Assembly: GCA_028023455.1 (NCBI GenBank)
Contig: JAQFVV010000012.1
Coordinates: 8,966,499-9,030,498, forward strand
DNA: 64,000 nucleotides
Source: Epiperipatus broadwayi
Taxonomy: Eukaryota; Onychophora; Udeonychophora; Euonychophora; Peripatidae
Reading direction: 5' to 3'
Shown: positions 48,031 to 59,638 of the stretch, one piece after another
Position numbering within the stretch: position 1 is the stretch's first letter
How the letters are laid out: each line of letters begins with the position of its first letter
Program-made: the position numbers and the translations under genes
The notes under the pieces: generated by a model
What the model was told of the DNA's origin: nothing
What the model saw: the letters and a program-made list of their open reading frames with translations, nothing else
Databases searched by the model: none

Positions 48031-49617
48031 CATATCCTAAAATTATTTGATAGAAAACATTTATTTTGTTTTAGATCAAAGCAAATACAACATGCTGTAA
48101 CAGCAAAGTTAAAACTGAAAATAAAATATAGGTGTTTAAACAAAATGTTTTGGTAGACTTATTCAGCATATTGTGAAAACATTATGCAAAATTGTTTTGA
48201 TGTATAATAGAATAAATTAGAATTTTTTTTAAAAAGTGTATATTAATATTGTTGTTTAATTACATTTGTCAGACTTTTTGTTTATTGTTAAATTTTGTTG
48301 ATATTTATGTTTGTTTTCTAGTTGTGAAATAATATAGCAAGCACTTTTAGAGTTAAATTGAGAAAATTATAAGGAGTAAGAATTTGAAATGGATATTTAT
48401 TTCCTTTCTTTTTTTTTTCTTTAAAGAAAGGAGAAATTGAAACAGACAACTTTAGTCAAATACATTACTGAAATAAATAATTATATATATAAATAAAAAA
48501 TAAGAATAGTTAATAAAAGCATTCAAGTAAATTCATTAATATCTTTAGTGAGAGCAGTTTAGTAAAATAAAATGCAAATATGGTTATATAATAATAAAAT
48601 ATAAGGGCACAATATTAGACTTCAACAGATGAAAGTGTGTGCAATAGTATGTCAATGTAAGCACACACACACATCAATCAATTTCATACATTTATTTATA
48701 GTAATTATAATGATAACTATATATCTAGTTTATTAATTACTATTGTTTTAAAATTTAATAATGTGTAAACAAATTTTAATGTATTAAATAATATTGTCTA
48801 GCATTCAAATAATAGATTTAAACATTAATATATAATACTAAATCAGCCATGCACTTTACTACTGTTACACAATGCTTTATTTACCACCCCTCTTTTACAG
48901 TTTATAGTTTCGATTGCCCAGCAATCTTCTTCAAAACTTTTATATCTCCCAACTTCAACTTCTAAATTCAAATTAGTAGTCAATAAGGATTCTCTTTTTT
49001 TTTCTTGTAAGATATTTAAAATATTTTATTTCTTTGATAATCATCAACCTGATGGTCGGCTGACACAACACCAGGGAGGTGAGGGTGAATCCTTCCTCTT
49101 TCTTCATCAGCTGCAGTTATAAATAACTGGAGGATAATCAAAACTTTTCACATATCTCTTTCTCATTCAGATAGATTATAAATGTCTGAATTCTACTTAT
49201 TAACTAGAAATACTCATTTATGGATAATTGTGCCTGAAGAATGAAGAAAATCATTGGATAAAAATGTTTTGACTATTTCATTTATTGCAAACCTAGTTCT
49301 TTTTTTTATTAAAAGAAAAGAATTGTTTTAATTCTTTATAAACGAATCAAGTGGTGGTTTAAAAATAATAATAATAAAAGAAATACTATAAATATAAAAT
49401 TTCCAAATTTATTATATTTTAATGACATAAATATGTATTTTAATTATATTACTAAATATTAATTTTCATTTTAAATAAAATAAAATATTTATGATATTAA
49501 AAATGGGATAGGCATTTCTATTATCACAAATATAAAGATAATATCAGTTAATAAACAATTATTTTATGAAATTTAGTATATTAAAGATAATCTTTAATAT
49601 ATTTGATTTTATAATTT
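48031..49617. other. unassigned AT-rich DNA
   Basis: Mostly AT-rich; a CA microsatellite at 48661-48673. A GC-richer patch at 49045-49135 has weak inverted ends (TTGATAATCATC, GGATAATCAAA) but no identity. Confidence 0.45.
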
Positions 49618-49703
49618 TTTTTTCCTCATGTGTCATAGCATCAGCCGGGAAGCGAACCCACTAACCCGGGACAACTGCTTGTAAAGCAGCTGTCGCGGAC
49701 CTC
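49618..49703 (-). mobile_element. minimal tRNA-derived SINE
   Basis: Minus-strand copy: AAAGAGGTCCGCGACAGC, GCTTTACAAGCAGTTGTCCC, GGGTTAGTGGGTTCGCTTCC (B box), CGGCTGATGCTATGACACAT, then an A run. The 5' end is trimmed. Some 370 bp from the Ty3/gypsy left LTR, but with no sign of a link. Confidence 0.8.
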
Positions 49704-50071
49704 TTTACATTTATTGTATTAGAATACAAATGTCGGGCAGAACATTTTAATTTTCAATGTAAATGTTTAAAACAACATGAAAATTTATATTTTAAAGCTT
49801 ATAACAATACCTCTCCCCAACTGTATAAATAATATGTTTACAAATAACATATCATAAACAAGACACAGCCTATGAATCAATATGCTTATCTTTGTCCTGA
49901 AGTGAATCAATACGTGTAAGATTAGAGTTAGGTATATTTTTCATCTACATCAATTTATTTAACATAAAGAATTTTTTTTTGATGAATCTAATAGAAAACA
50001 TGCATTAGCTAAATTATGAATTATGTTTATACTTAAGTATTGAGTTAATTGTTATTATTTAATATTTCTGT
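49704..50071. other. unassigned AT-rich DNA
   Basis: No gene or repeat recognised between the SINE and the LTR. Confidence 0.5.
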
Positions 50072-50377
50072 ATTGTACCATTTTCCAGTAAATTTAAGCC
50101 ATATACATTATAAATTTCTAATATATTTGTTAATTAAGTTACATCTGCATTTACACATTCTGGATATTAGAAAGCTTCATAAAACATAATATTTCCAGAT
50201 CAACTCACCCAATTCATTAGCAGTTTTGTTTTGTTTTATTATCTAATTGCTCACCATATCAGTTTTTATTTATTTATTCGGTGCCAGGGTTATGTATATA
50301 ATTCACTGACCTGAAGTGATTTATAAAATGTAGCTATTTAATTAACTTTAAAGGCTTAGTTTCACTTTTTTCCCCTC
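50072..50377 (-). repeat. LTR-like repeat, left (3' LTR in element sense)
   Basis: Shares with 53157-53445 the words ATTGTACCATTTTCC, ACATTATAAATTTCTA, ATTAGAAAGCTTCA, AATTCATTAGCAGTTTTG, GCTCACCATATCAGTTTTT and ATTTATTTATTCGGTG. It has about 17 extra bases (50181-50200 region) absent from the right copy. Ends were set where similarity stops. Confidence 0.8.
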
Positions 50378-50739
50378 ATTTTTCGAAAAGCTGGCAATTG
50401 CCCATAAAAATTTATGGCTATCAAATCTTTGGGCTTCTGAAGAATTATCAGACTCAACGGCCTTGATAAGACTCATTTGCAGGCTTTGTCCTCTGACAAA
50501 TCTCACATGTATTTAATATGCATAGAAGCTGAGATCTCATATTCAGTCAGTGAAATCACATCTTTTATAAACATTCCACTTTACTGATGCTGTAGTGCCC
50601 ATACAGAGGGTGAGTATACATAATGAGTTTCTGTTGTAATCCAGAAATCTGGCACAATCATTCTCAATTATCCCACTTGGGTGTGTCATATAATGTAAAA
50701 TTTCTCCTTTCAATCTGTAACAATTTCTTTTGTATTTTG

Positions 50740-52593
50740 TTAGGACTTCATCTCCACTTTAAGATTACCCTCAATCTTTAGACTATCAATAATCCTTTGG
50801 TACATAGGGTCTTGCCATTGTATCCTTCCTAGATGTTTCAGCTCTTCTTTCACTGATACATCCCCTTTCAGTTCTACTGTAACCAAACATACATCTTCTA
50901 GCAGGTGATTCTGTACCCTCAGCCCCAAGTTATGGCTTTGCAGTATTAGATAAAACCCCTGGAGGAAAAGACATCAAATTAACTGATAAAACTTCTGAAA
51001 TACCCATACCACAGCCAATGCTTCTTTTTCTGTTACAGAGTAGTTAAGCTCCACATACCACAATGGTCTGCTAACAAAAAAAATTACACCAAGATTACTG
51101 TCATCTTGGGTTTGCATAAGGCCACATCTAATCCAAACCCACTACTATCAAAGTGAAACAGAAAAGGTTTCTTTAGATCAGGGTAAACCAACATCATCTA
51201 AGAAATTTTTCCTTAATACTTCTAAGGCTAGTTTCTTGCTCCTCAGTCCATCTCCATGGGATTTCTTTACATAGTAATTGGAGAAATGGTTCCATGTCCA
51301 TCGCAAAAATTTTTTAGAATTTATTATAAAAAATTATACAACACTCTATTTCAGTGTGTGAGGGTTGGGTAATCTCTAATTGCTTGAATCATATCAGAAG
51401 ACTTAATTCCCTTGGTGCAGATAAAATGCCCCCCAAAATTCACCTCTTCAGCCACTATGCAGCTTTTCTGAAAGTTGATGTGAATGTCCTTCTCATCCCA
51501 TTTTTTCAAGAATATATCAAGATGTTATAAGTGCTTGTCTGGATTCTTAGATGCAATAATCACATTGTCCATATATATTGTATCTATGTTCTTGATCTCT
51601 GGTGACAATACACGATCCAAGCATTTTAACAAGCCTGCCCTGCTATTCCTTAATCCAAAAGGCATTCTGTTGAATGGGTATGAGATCCCATTATAACGAA
51701 ATGCTGCATATTTACAGTCTGTGGGGTATAATATGATCTGATAATAACTGGTAGTCAGATCTAGAGTGGAAAAGAATTGTTTTACTTCTGAACCTATTCA
51801 CTAATTCATGGATAGTTGGAGGAATGTTCTGATCTGCCATGTGATCCTATTTAACTGTCTGGCATCCCGACACAGTCTGGAAATGACTAATGGGTTATTA
51901 TAGGGTGATGAATTATTCCCCATTCTTCCATTTGAGCTAATTGTTTCTGCAACTTAGTCCTATATTGATGAGGTACAGGGTATGACCACAACTGGTATGG
52001 TGGCCTCATCCGTAACCTTAATTCGGTGTTCATAGCCCTTAATCTTCCAGTATGTCAAAACAAATTGACCCTATATCTACCTAGTAAATTTTCCAGGGCC
52101 CCCTTTCCATTCCCCTTTAATCCGATCTGTTAATTTCTGAATCCTCATCTCTACAATCAGCCTTGTTGTCTCACACTTTATGTTATATATCCCTTTTGCT
52201 TTATTTTTTTCTTTGTTTTCATCTGAAATTCTATTACTTCACCTTCACAGATATTTTTTATTATTATAATCTATCACACATCCGGTTTTGTGCATGAAGT
52301 TAGACCCTAGTATAGCTTCATGCACCAAACCTTTTAAAATCAGCAATACATGCTGGATAATTTTATTCCCTATCCCAATCTGTACCCAAATTTGTTTTGA
52401 GTCTAATTGTACCTTTGTTGTTCACCAGGGTTACTTGTGTATTTCTTACTGGGAGGATTTGGATCTCCATGTACTGTTTAACCATCTGCTTGTATAATGC
52501 CTCTGACATTATTGATGTCTGGCTGCCCAAGTCCCACAATGTCTGTACTTGAATACCATTTAGTATAATTATTTTTGGGCATTCTTGAGGCAT
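50740..52593 (-). pseudogene. Ty3/gypsy pol remnant: protease, reverse transcriptase, RNase H
   Basis: Frame 52593-52363 holds an aspartic protease core: TLWDLGSQTSIMSEALYKQM, the DLGSQ being a variant of the D-(T/S)-G active site. Further along the minus strand come CRDARQLNR (near 51880; cf. C-V-D-Y-R-x-L-N), TLDLTTSYYQI (near 51750) with the first catalytic Asp, PFGLRNS near 51635, and IYMDNV (51561-51581) where YxDD is expected, so the second catalytic Asp of the pair is lost. RNase H is seen in NYSVTEKEALAVVW (about 51005-51050), and the frame 50928-50740 (QDPMYQRIIDSL) resembles the linker before integrase. Several frameshifts and stops separate the blocks, so the copy is inactive. Confidence 0.8.
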
Positions 52594-53048
52594 GAAATTA
52601 ATGGTTTCCCTGTCCCATTCACAAATAGATTATCTACATCCTCCTTTCCTGGATCATTTTATATCTCTCTTTCCCGTTTCTTTATTTTTCCACCACCTTT
52701 TACTCCCTTCTTTACTAGTTCTTTAACTTTGTTTAACCCTTTTTTAATTTCATCCTTGAATTCCATCATTAATTCCTTTATCCTTTCCTTATTAATGGCC
52801 TCACATCTTTTTTATTTTCTACTTTACTATAGTCCACCATAATTGTAGTATATATAATATATAACCTTTTTTTTTTTAAAGAAAAAAAAAAATTTTTTTT
52901 AAATGACTGTTTTCTTTTTTTTTAACTCGAACTGTTAAAAAAACATTACAAAACATAATATTTCCTTTCCCTTTTAGTAAATTACTACATATGCCGATAT
53001 TTCAATCCATATTGTCACTTTTCTTTAATGACCCTGCCTCCATCTATA

Positions 53049-53156
53049 CACCCGGGTCTCATTTTATGCAGATTTATTTAATGCAATTTTGAAGTTATGC
53101 AATTCATGTTTCTTCTTAATATCTTTGTATGCATTTTTCTTTTTGTGTTGGAAGAC
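53049..53156 (+). mobile_element. pogo/Tigger-like element, truncated left end
   Basis: After a TA (53047-53048), CACCCGGGTCTCATTTTATG and the subterminal TTTGAAGTTATGCAATTCAT match the left ends at 59571 and 6841. The match continues (TTCTTCTTAATATCTTTGTA, as in the 6841 copy) and stops at the edge of the LTR-like repeat at 53157. The rest of the element is gone. Confidence 0.8.
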
Positions 53157-53445
53157 ATTGTACCATTTTCCGGTCAATTTAGGCTTTATACATTATAAAT
53201 TTCTACTGTATTTGTTAATCAAGTTATATCTACATTTATTTATTCTGGGTATTAGAAAGCTTCACAGAATTCACCTAATTCATTAGCAGTTTTGTTTTGT
53301 TTTAGTATCTTATTGCTCACCATATCAGTTTTTTATTTATTTATTCGGTGTCAGAGTTATGTATATAACCCACTGACCCGAGGTGATTTATAAAATATGT
53401 AACTATCTAATTAATTTTAAAAGCTTAGTTTCTTTTTTTTCCTCT
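53157..53445 (-). repeat. LTR-like repeat, right (5' LTR in element sense)
   Basis: Direct partner of 50072-50377. Contains the same TTTATTTATTCGGTG and TTATGTATATAA words. Its inner edge is joined to transposon sequence instead of a primer-binding site, so either recombination or a deletion occurred after insertion. Confidence 0.75.
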
Positions 53446-55310
53446 TTGGTTTTATAGTAATTTCCCAGGTTTATAACTCATAAAGTAGTATTGGTATTGA
53501 AAAAATAGATACTCTCAAATTAGTTAGTTGGCATAACTCAATAATAAAAATTAATAAATAGATATACAATGTACCGGTTATATCATAAAAAGTGATTTAT
53601 TAAATCTATCTATAAAGTTAATAAATAAATATGTATTAAAAGAAACACACATATTAAACATATAGGACATACATTACACAAGTATTTAAGGTGAACTATT
53701 AATTTAACTTAGTCAGTCAATTTATCATGAGTCTATTCACTTCTCATATTTGTATTTTTGGTTTAGTGCCTTAATTTTTTTTTTAACAATGAGTTCACTC
53801 TGAGGTTATGTTAAATGTTCTCGTATAATATAATGATTGATTTTTACCAGTAAGTTTCTTTGTAGTGGAGCTATTACTTAATAAGGCATCATGCATGATT
53901 TTGGTGTCTGAAAAATCCAAGGTTCAGAATATGGGTTCCATTCAGGCACAGGTATTTGGCTTCAAGCTTATGAAAGGTGATGGTTCAAATCAGGGCATTG
54001 GTTTGGACTTAATATGGAAAGAGCATATCAGCAGATGCTCTGCTTCTACTCAGACATGGTGAGACAATTCAACCCACAAGTAAATCTCTCTTGAAACATG
54101 GCTCTCTCACAATAAAAAAAAAGCAACAAAGAAACAACAGTTCTCTCCAACAATCTCATCTTTTTTATATCCTCCCAGTTTTGGTCTACCATGCAGATTC
54201 TCTTTTCACCTTTATCTCTTTTTTTTGTATCAAATTAAATTTCACATTCCTTCGAAATTTTTACTTGCAAAGTCCACCTCTGATAACCCACTAAGGCCAT
54301 CTTTAATTAGGGGCAATTTGCTTTTTTTTTTTGTAATTAAAATTACTTGTGTTCAGATTTTATCTGGATTAGCAATGTGAGTATGTTTTTATTCTTTTTT
54401 TTTTTTTAAATCCGCATTGTATATAAAAATATATATATACCAACTTTGAAAAAGAAATAAACAAAAAAAAAATTCGAGATTTTCAAATGCCAATACTATT
54501 GTACCATGTATATATATGTAAATGGTACAATATTATATTAATTATATTTATGTAAATAAATTTGTCATTTTTCTTATCATTTCTCTCATTTCAAAAATTC
54601 ATACATTTTAATTATGAATTGAATTTCAATTCAATTATTCATTTTGTACCTTTTCAATACTTTCTATAAAATAAAAATAAAAACATAATAATACTATAGT
54701 ATATTTAGAAAACAAATGTGAAAAAAAATCCTATTTAAAAACAAATTAAGTCTGTGATATATCCAAAAATACTTTGGACAAGTTAATTTTATATAAATAA
54801 AATCTACAATAGAAAGGAATATATTTTATGGAACATAGGGAATTGTGAATCTATAATAACAGTTATAAAATATTGAGCATAAGAAAAAAGATTTAAAATC
54901 ATTTATTTTTTATGCAGACTTACAAATATTTTTAATTCTTGAGGGCCATGTAAGCCAGGACATCAAAGTAATAGGTACCTTGATAGACTCATCCTTCCAT
55001 TAAACATAAGTCCATGATAACCAACACTTAAGACATATAAACCAAAGATGGGGTTTTAATTATTACTTTAGTAAAATTAATATTCATAATGTATTACAGA
55101 TATTTGATCTTAATAATTATTACCTTCTCTTATAAACCAGTAATAAAGAAAACAATAAAATTATTTATATAAATATAATTAATATAATATAGAAACATTA
55201 AATAACAAAAAATAAAAACATTGATAAATAACTCAATACTTGGCATATGCATAATTCACAATTTAGCCCAATCCATGTTTTCTATTAGTGTCACCAAAAA
55301 TTAATAAAAT
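53446..55310. other. unassigned AT-rich DNA
   Basis: The patch 53865-54110 is less AT-rich and has tRNA-like text (TGATGGTTCAAATCAGG), perhaps a SINE scrap; the 65-codon plus frame there has no domain. The rest is featureless. Confidence 0.45.
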
Positions 55311-55323
55311 AATTGCTTATGTT

Positions 55324-55520
55324 AAATACACTGATCACATGATCACCATTTTCCATGCTTATACAAGTTGTTTAAGCAGTAGCCAACTCTCCATACAGTA
55401 GTGCCACCTAATGCAAGCCATAATAATCAATGGATGAGAGGCATAGATAGGGATGTTACACAAAAATCTTTTTAGAATCCATTGATTATAATGGCTTGCA
55501 TGTGGCACTACTATATGGAG
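55324..55520 (+). mobile_element. hairpin element HP-E, related to HP-C
   Basis: Head 55324-55379 (GATCACATGATCACCATTTT) precedes arms about 55380-55450 and 55460-55525: CATACAGTAGTGCCACCTAA with CATGTGGCACTACTATATGG, and AATCAATGGAT with ATCCATTGATT. Flanking direct repeats are imperfect: AATTGCTTATGTT at 55311-55323 and AATTGCTTACTGTT at 55521-55534. Same orientation as HP-A, HP-B and HP-D. Arm divergence makes it older than HP-A and HP-B. Confidence 0.75.
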
Positions 55521-55534
55521 AATTGCTTACTGTT

Positions 55535-56049
55535 TTAAATAAATTGTTATGGCTGAATAATATTGAAGCAGTTGATGTCTAATCATCATCGAGCTTCATG
55601 CTTCACTATCTACCCTAACCTCCTGTGGGGCCTGCAATTCAGACCTCACCATAAATATATGCCATCCACCCACACACTGTATGCATAATGATTAGAGAAA
55701 TTAATAAAATTAAAAATATTTAGTAAAGTAAAACAGTAGTGTGCGTGGTGCATATATATATATATGAATGAAGCAATAATTCTATTAATATTTATTGCTG
55801 AAAATTAGACGTTTTGTTAGATAAATTGTAAATATCTTTTTATATATTTGTATTTAATCAAACTATTGGAATGTAACAACAAAGAAAAATGGGGAAGGCT
55901 TGAAATACTGAAATTATCTTTATCTATAGTCAGACTGTTTTCATTAATTAAAATTCTTTTATTAGTTGTTTTCAAATCTTTAAAAATACATCAAATGGTA
56001 TTTCGGGCCTTATCTGTTTTAAAAATATTTTACTAATTAAATGTGTTTT
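55535..56049. other. unassigned
   Basis: A mildly GC-richer patch at 55600-55680 has no recognisable content; TA microsatellite at 55750-55764. Confidence 0.45.
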
Positions 56050-56660
56050 TATTTAATCAAGAGATTACAGAGATAGCTGTGGGCAACAGAGATTGCATTC
56101 TGGGCAGGATTAAAGGGTGTATAAAAGGAGCCATACAACAAAAGAAGTTAGTTTTTAGTCAGTTTAGTTTTGAAGTGTTTCAAGACCTTAAAATTTTAAG
56201 AAGTCAACAGAAGTTCGGTGCTATGAATTATGAGTAGAAAAGAAGCACTTTTCTCTTTTTCTCTCGGAGAACTGTCTGCCTGAAACTGCCATGTTCCATC
56301 TGGCCGGCCATACAGGATGATCACTATTCCAACTACTGATAGCTAATAACGCCGCTATGCTGCTTGCCTTAGATAACCTTTAATGTGGAGCTGCCTTTAG
56401 TATAAAGTCCTTAAATAATTTGTTTATCTAAGATATAATGAAAATCTTGTTTTATTTGTGTATTAATTTATGTTTCTATTAATTATGCTCTGAAATTCTC
56501 TCTCTATAATCACTTTATAGTATTATGTAATTCTAACTATGCTTTTTCACGCTTAAATTAGGTTATATAGCTTTGTGTGGGTCCATTCATATTTAACTAT
56601 GCTCTTTCAGGCTTAAATTAGGTTATATAGCTTTGTGCGGGTCCATTCATATTTAACTTA
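56050..56660 (+). repeat. possible LTR or promoter-bearing retroelement remnant
   Basis: A TATA-like GTGTATAAAAGGAG (56117-56130) is followed about 25 bp on by AGTTAGTTTTTAGTCAG, an initiator-like, LTR-R-like start, then a GC-richer stretch and the 60-bp tandem duplication below. The block is set in AT-rich DNA, with another GC-rich block at 57250-57450. Similar in plan to 12570-13660. No partner copy was found, so a solo LTR, a host promoter with first exon, or an unrelated repeat are all open. Confidence 0.3.
56535..56654 (+). repeat. 60-bp tandem duplication
   Basis: Two adjacent 60-bp units starting AACTATGCT(T/C)TTTCA(C/G)G, with GGTTATATAGCTTTGTG and GGGTCCATTCATATTT. They differ at only about three positions, so the duplication is fairly recent. 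Confidence 0.9.
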
Positions 56661-57249
56661 TTTTGTTTAATGTATATATAACATTTATTTTCTTTAATAT
56701 GCCAATAATTCAGTCAAACTCGCGAATCTGAAAAAGGGAAAAATAATTGTTTAATTTGGAAAGAAGTGGGGGCTTCATTTAAAATCTACCAATTCAGTGT
56801 TGTTTATAGTAAATAGAAATTGCTCGCAAGTTTGGTTTCATTTTAAATACGTTATTCTTGAAGTCAATTATAAACTTTTACTGTGGATGAATTCTGCTAA
56901 ATTCACTGCTTTGAATTTGTTTTAGATTTTCATTTTAAAAGATTGTGAACCTTAATATAATTATTCCACCTTTTCTTGCTGCTGCCTGAGGGCTAATCTT
57001 GGCAATTAATGCATATATGAGAGTCGAAATTAAATATAAATTTTGCTAGTTTAATATTATAAATAAAGGTTATTATTCCTTATGATTTGTTAAATGACTC
57101 AGACTTGAAAACAGATTATTGTGCAAGAGGTTAGACCATTTCCAAGCTTTAAAATAATATTATATGAAAATTATATTATAAAATTATATCGATGTCCAAT
57201 AACATTGCTGGCATACATTTTCTTTTATCATGATATTTTATCTTTTCCA

Positions 57250-57450
57250 TTTCTTTATGTCTTTGGGGACGTCGGAAGTCTGAAGCTCCCGTCCTACTTT
57301 TCAAAATCATTGGTAATCAGGGACACTACTCCCTGTGGAATGTGAGGCTTATGAGGTTATTTGCTGCGGATGACAGTACATCCGGCTCTGGGCCTTCAAA
57401 CCCAGCCTCTCTATCGGTACCATTCGCCAGAATGCGCGGATGTACCACAC
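57250..57450. other. GC-rich structured segment, unassigned
   Basis: Much richer in G+C than its neighbours. A 9-bp stem, GTACATCCG (57376-57384) with CGGATGTAC (57437-57445), encloses a second stem CTGGG/CCCAG (57389-57393 region), and GTTCGAATTG follows. Could be a retroelement leader, an RNA element or an old SINE; nothing decides it. Confidence 0.35.
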
Positions 57451-59568
57451 CTAAGTTCGAATTGAATATTGCCCTTTAAATGATAAAATATCCACAATCG
57501 CCATGAATGCCGTATTTCTTTATTGTATAATAGTACTGTTACTCTGCTCCTTATTTTGACCACCGTCTGCCTAATCTTAGTAAGTCGCAATGATGTGTTA
57601 AAGATAATGATTCATTTCATAAAATACATTCAGTATGTTGATCTTAAAACTGCTTTCGTTTAAAAGCGTTATCGATTCCCATAGATGTAAATCAATTTGT
57701 ATAATTTATTCTTGTAAATATAGCGCATTGTTTGTTTCTTATGCATAAGTTCCAAAGATGTCTTTTTCAAGCAATGCCAATAAAAAAAAAATATATATAA
57801 TAATGTTTGTAAGGTAGATAAATGATTAATATTATATATTGTTGCCTGTTTATAAAATCATTTACTACTAAATTGCAAACTATCCTTTATATCATTAATC
57901 ATCTAAACCTGTCACAATCTTTTATATTGGTGTTATATATCCACAGCATTTTACTTGTAAACATTTGTACATTGACATATTAACTCCGCACAAGTTATAA
58001 TACACTCCATAAAATTATATTCGTTAAATAATTGATGTAAAGAGGATTTTATAAAACAAATCGCAAGTTTTCCAAATGTATAATATCATTCCACGCGTGA
58101 AACAATTTTGTAATATACATATGCGTTTTCTCAATATTTTATTAAATATATATATATTTCATGTAAATCCTATTTTGTTTTTGAATTATTTCTAATTAGT
58201 ATCTAGGATTATTTTCTTTAGCTAATAACTTAGGATTAATAAATATAACTTTAATAAATGTAATTCCTGGGCTACTCTGATCTCGATCATCATCATCAGT
58301 TTGATCTTATGCTCTACCGCTTTGATTCCGGGCCCAGAATTAAAATAATTGTACTGTATCATCAGGATGGTTGTTCATTGGGTCAGAGATTCGAAGAATA
58401 GGCAAATAGGTTAGAATTCAGGATTGCTCCAGACCTGTGTATCTCGAGCATGATCGATTTGAGGCACTTTTGCTTAGGATTTGAATCTTGTTAAGTGAGC
58501 ATACTATTTTGACCAGTACAATATATCGTACCTCAACTTTTACATATAAATTCACTTCAGGACAAAGACATGCATACTGATTCATACTTTTTAATCATTT
58601 ATCATTTAGGCTGTGTCGTGTGTATATTACTTGTAAACATTTTATTTACAAAGTTGAACAAACATATTGCTATAGGCTTTAAAATATATATTTTTCAAAC
58701 ATATATATATATATTTTAAAACATATTATTGCAAATTAAAATATTCTACCTAATGTCTGTATTCTTGTACAATAAATGCAAACAAATTATAAACATCAAA
58801 TGTGCACATGATTATCTTAAATATACTAAACTTTATAAAATAATTAATTGTTTACTAATTGATATTTTTATTATGTAATATCAGGTATAATTCAATGTTA
58901 AACTTTAAAAAATTTTGATAATAGGATAATATGTCTACCTCATTTTTAAAGTCATATAACATAATATACATTTGTATTATTCTTTTATTATTATTACTTT
59001 TAAATCAATTACTTATTTCATTTATAAATCATTAAAACAATTAAAAAACAAACTAGCATTTGCAATAAATAAATTAATGAAAACATTTTTGCCCATAGTG
59101 TTCAGTTCCTTTATTGTGTATATATTTTTATTATCCAATGATTTTCTTCATTCTTCAGGTACAATTTTCAGTAAAAGTATCCAAATTACCAGTTAATAAG
59201 TAGAATTCATATACAAATATCTAATTGTTCTTTGCTTATACCAAGGTTAGACATTTTTGCTCTAGATGAATGAGAGCTAGATCCATGAAAATTTTTAATT
59301 ATCCTAGTTTCTTCTAAATGCAATTAATGCAAAAAAAAAGGATTCACCCCGACCTCTCTTCTGTTGTTCTATTCCGTCATCATGTTGATGATTACTAAAT
59401 AAATAAAATATTTTACATCTCTTACAAGAATCGAAAAATAGAGTTCAAATTCATTACTGATTATTATTTTTCCTTCAGCTTTCTGTATTACATATCAGCA
59501 AGCTACATGTGATTTTTTTTATTACTTAAATCGATTGTTTGAAATGACAAACAATATTATTTAATTAA
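57451..59568. other. unassigned; GC-richer 58265-58500
   Basis: No gene. The 58265-58500 patch (with ATCATCATCATCAG and TTCCGGGCCCAGAA) may be an old repeat. The rest is AT-rich. Confidence 0.45.
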
Positions 59569-59638
59569 TACACCTGGGTCTCATTTTACGCAGATTTATT
59601 TAACGCGATTTTGAAGTTACGCGATTCATGTTTCTTCA

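Larger units (their letters stand above)
50072..53445 (-). mobile_element. Ty3/gypsy-type LTR retrotransposon, decayed and internally deleted
   Basis: Two similar direct repeats of about 290-306 bp (50072-50377 and 53157-53445) flank a minus-strand pol remnant in the order protease, reverse transcriptase, RNase H. The internal part is only about 2.8 kb: no recognisable gag between the right repeat and the protease, and little or no integrase to the left of RNase H, against a usual 4-6 kb. The right repeat is abutted on its inner side by 108 bp of a pogo-like transposon end (53049-53156), where a primer-binding site should be. The two repeats differ at many sites and by a short indel, so the insertion is old. 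No retroviral envelope-like frame is present. Confidence 0.8.
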
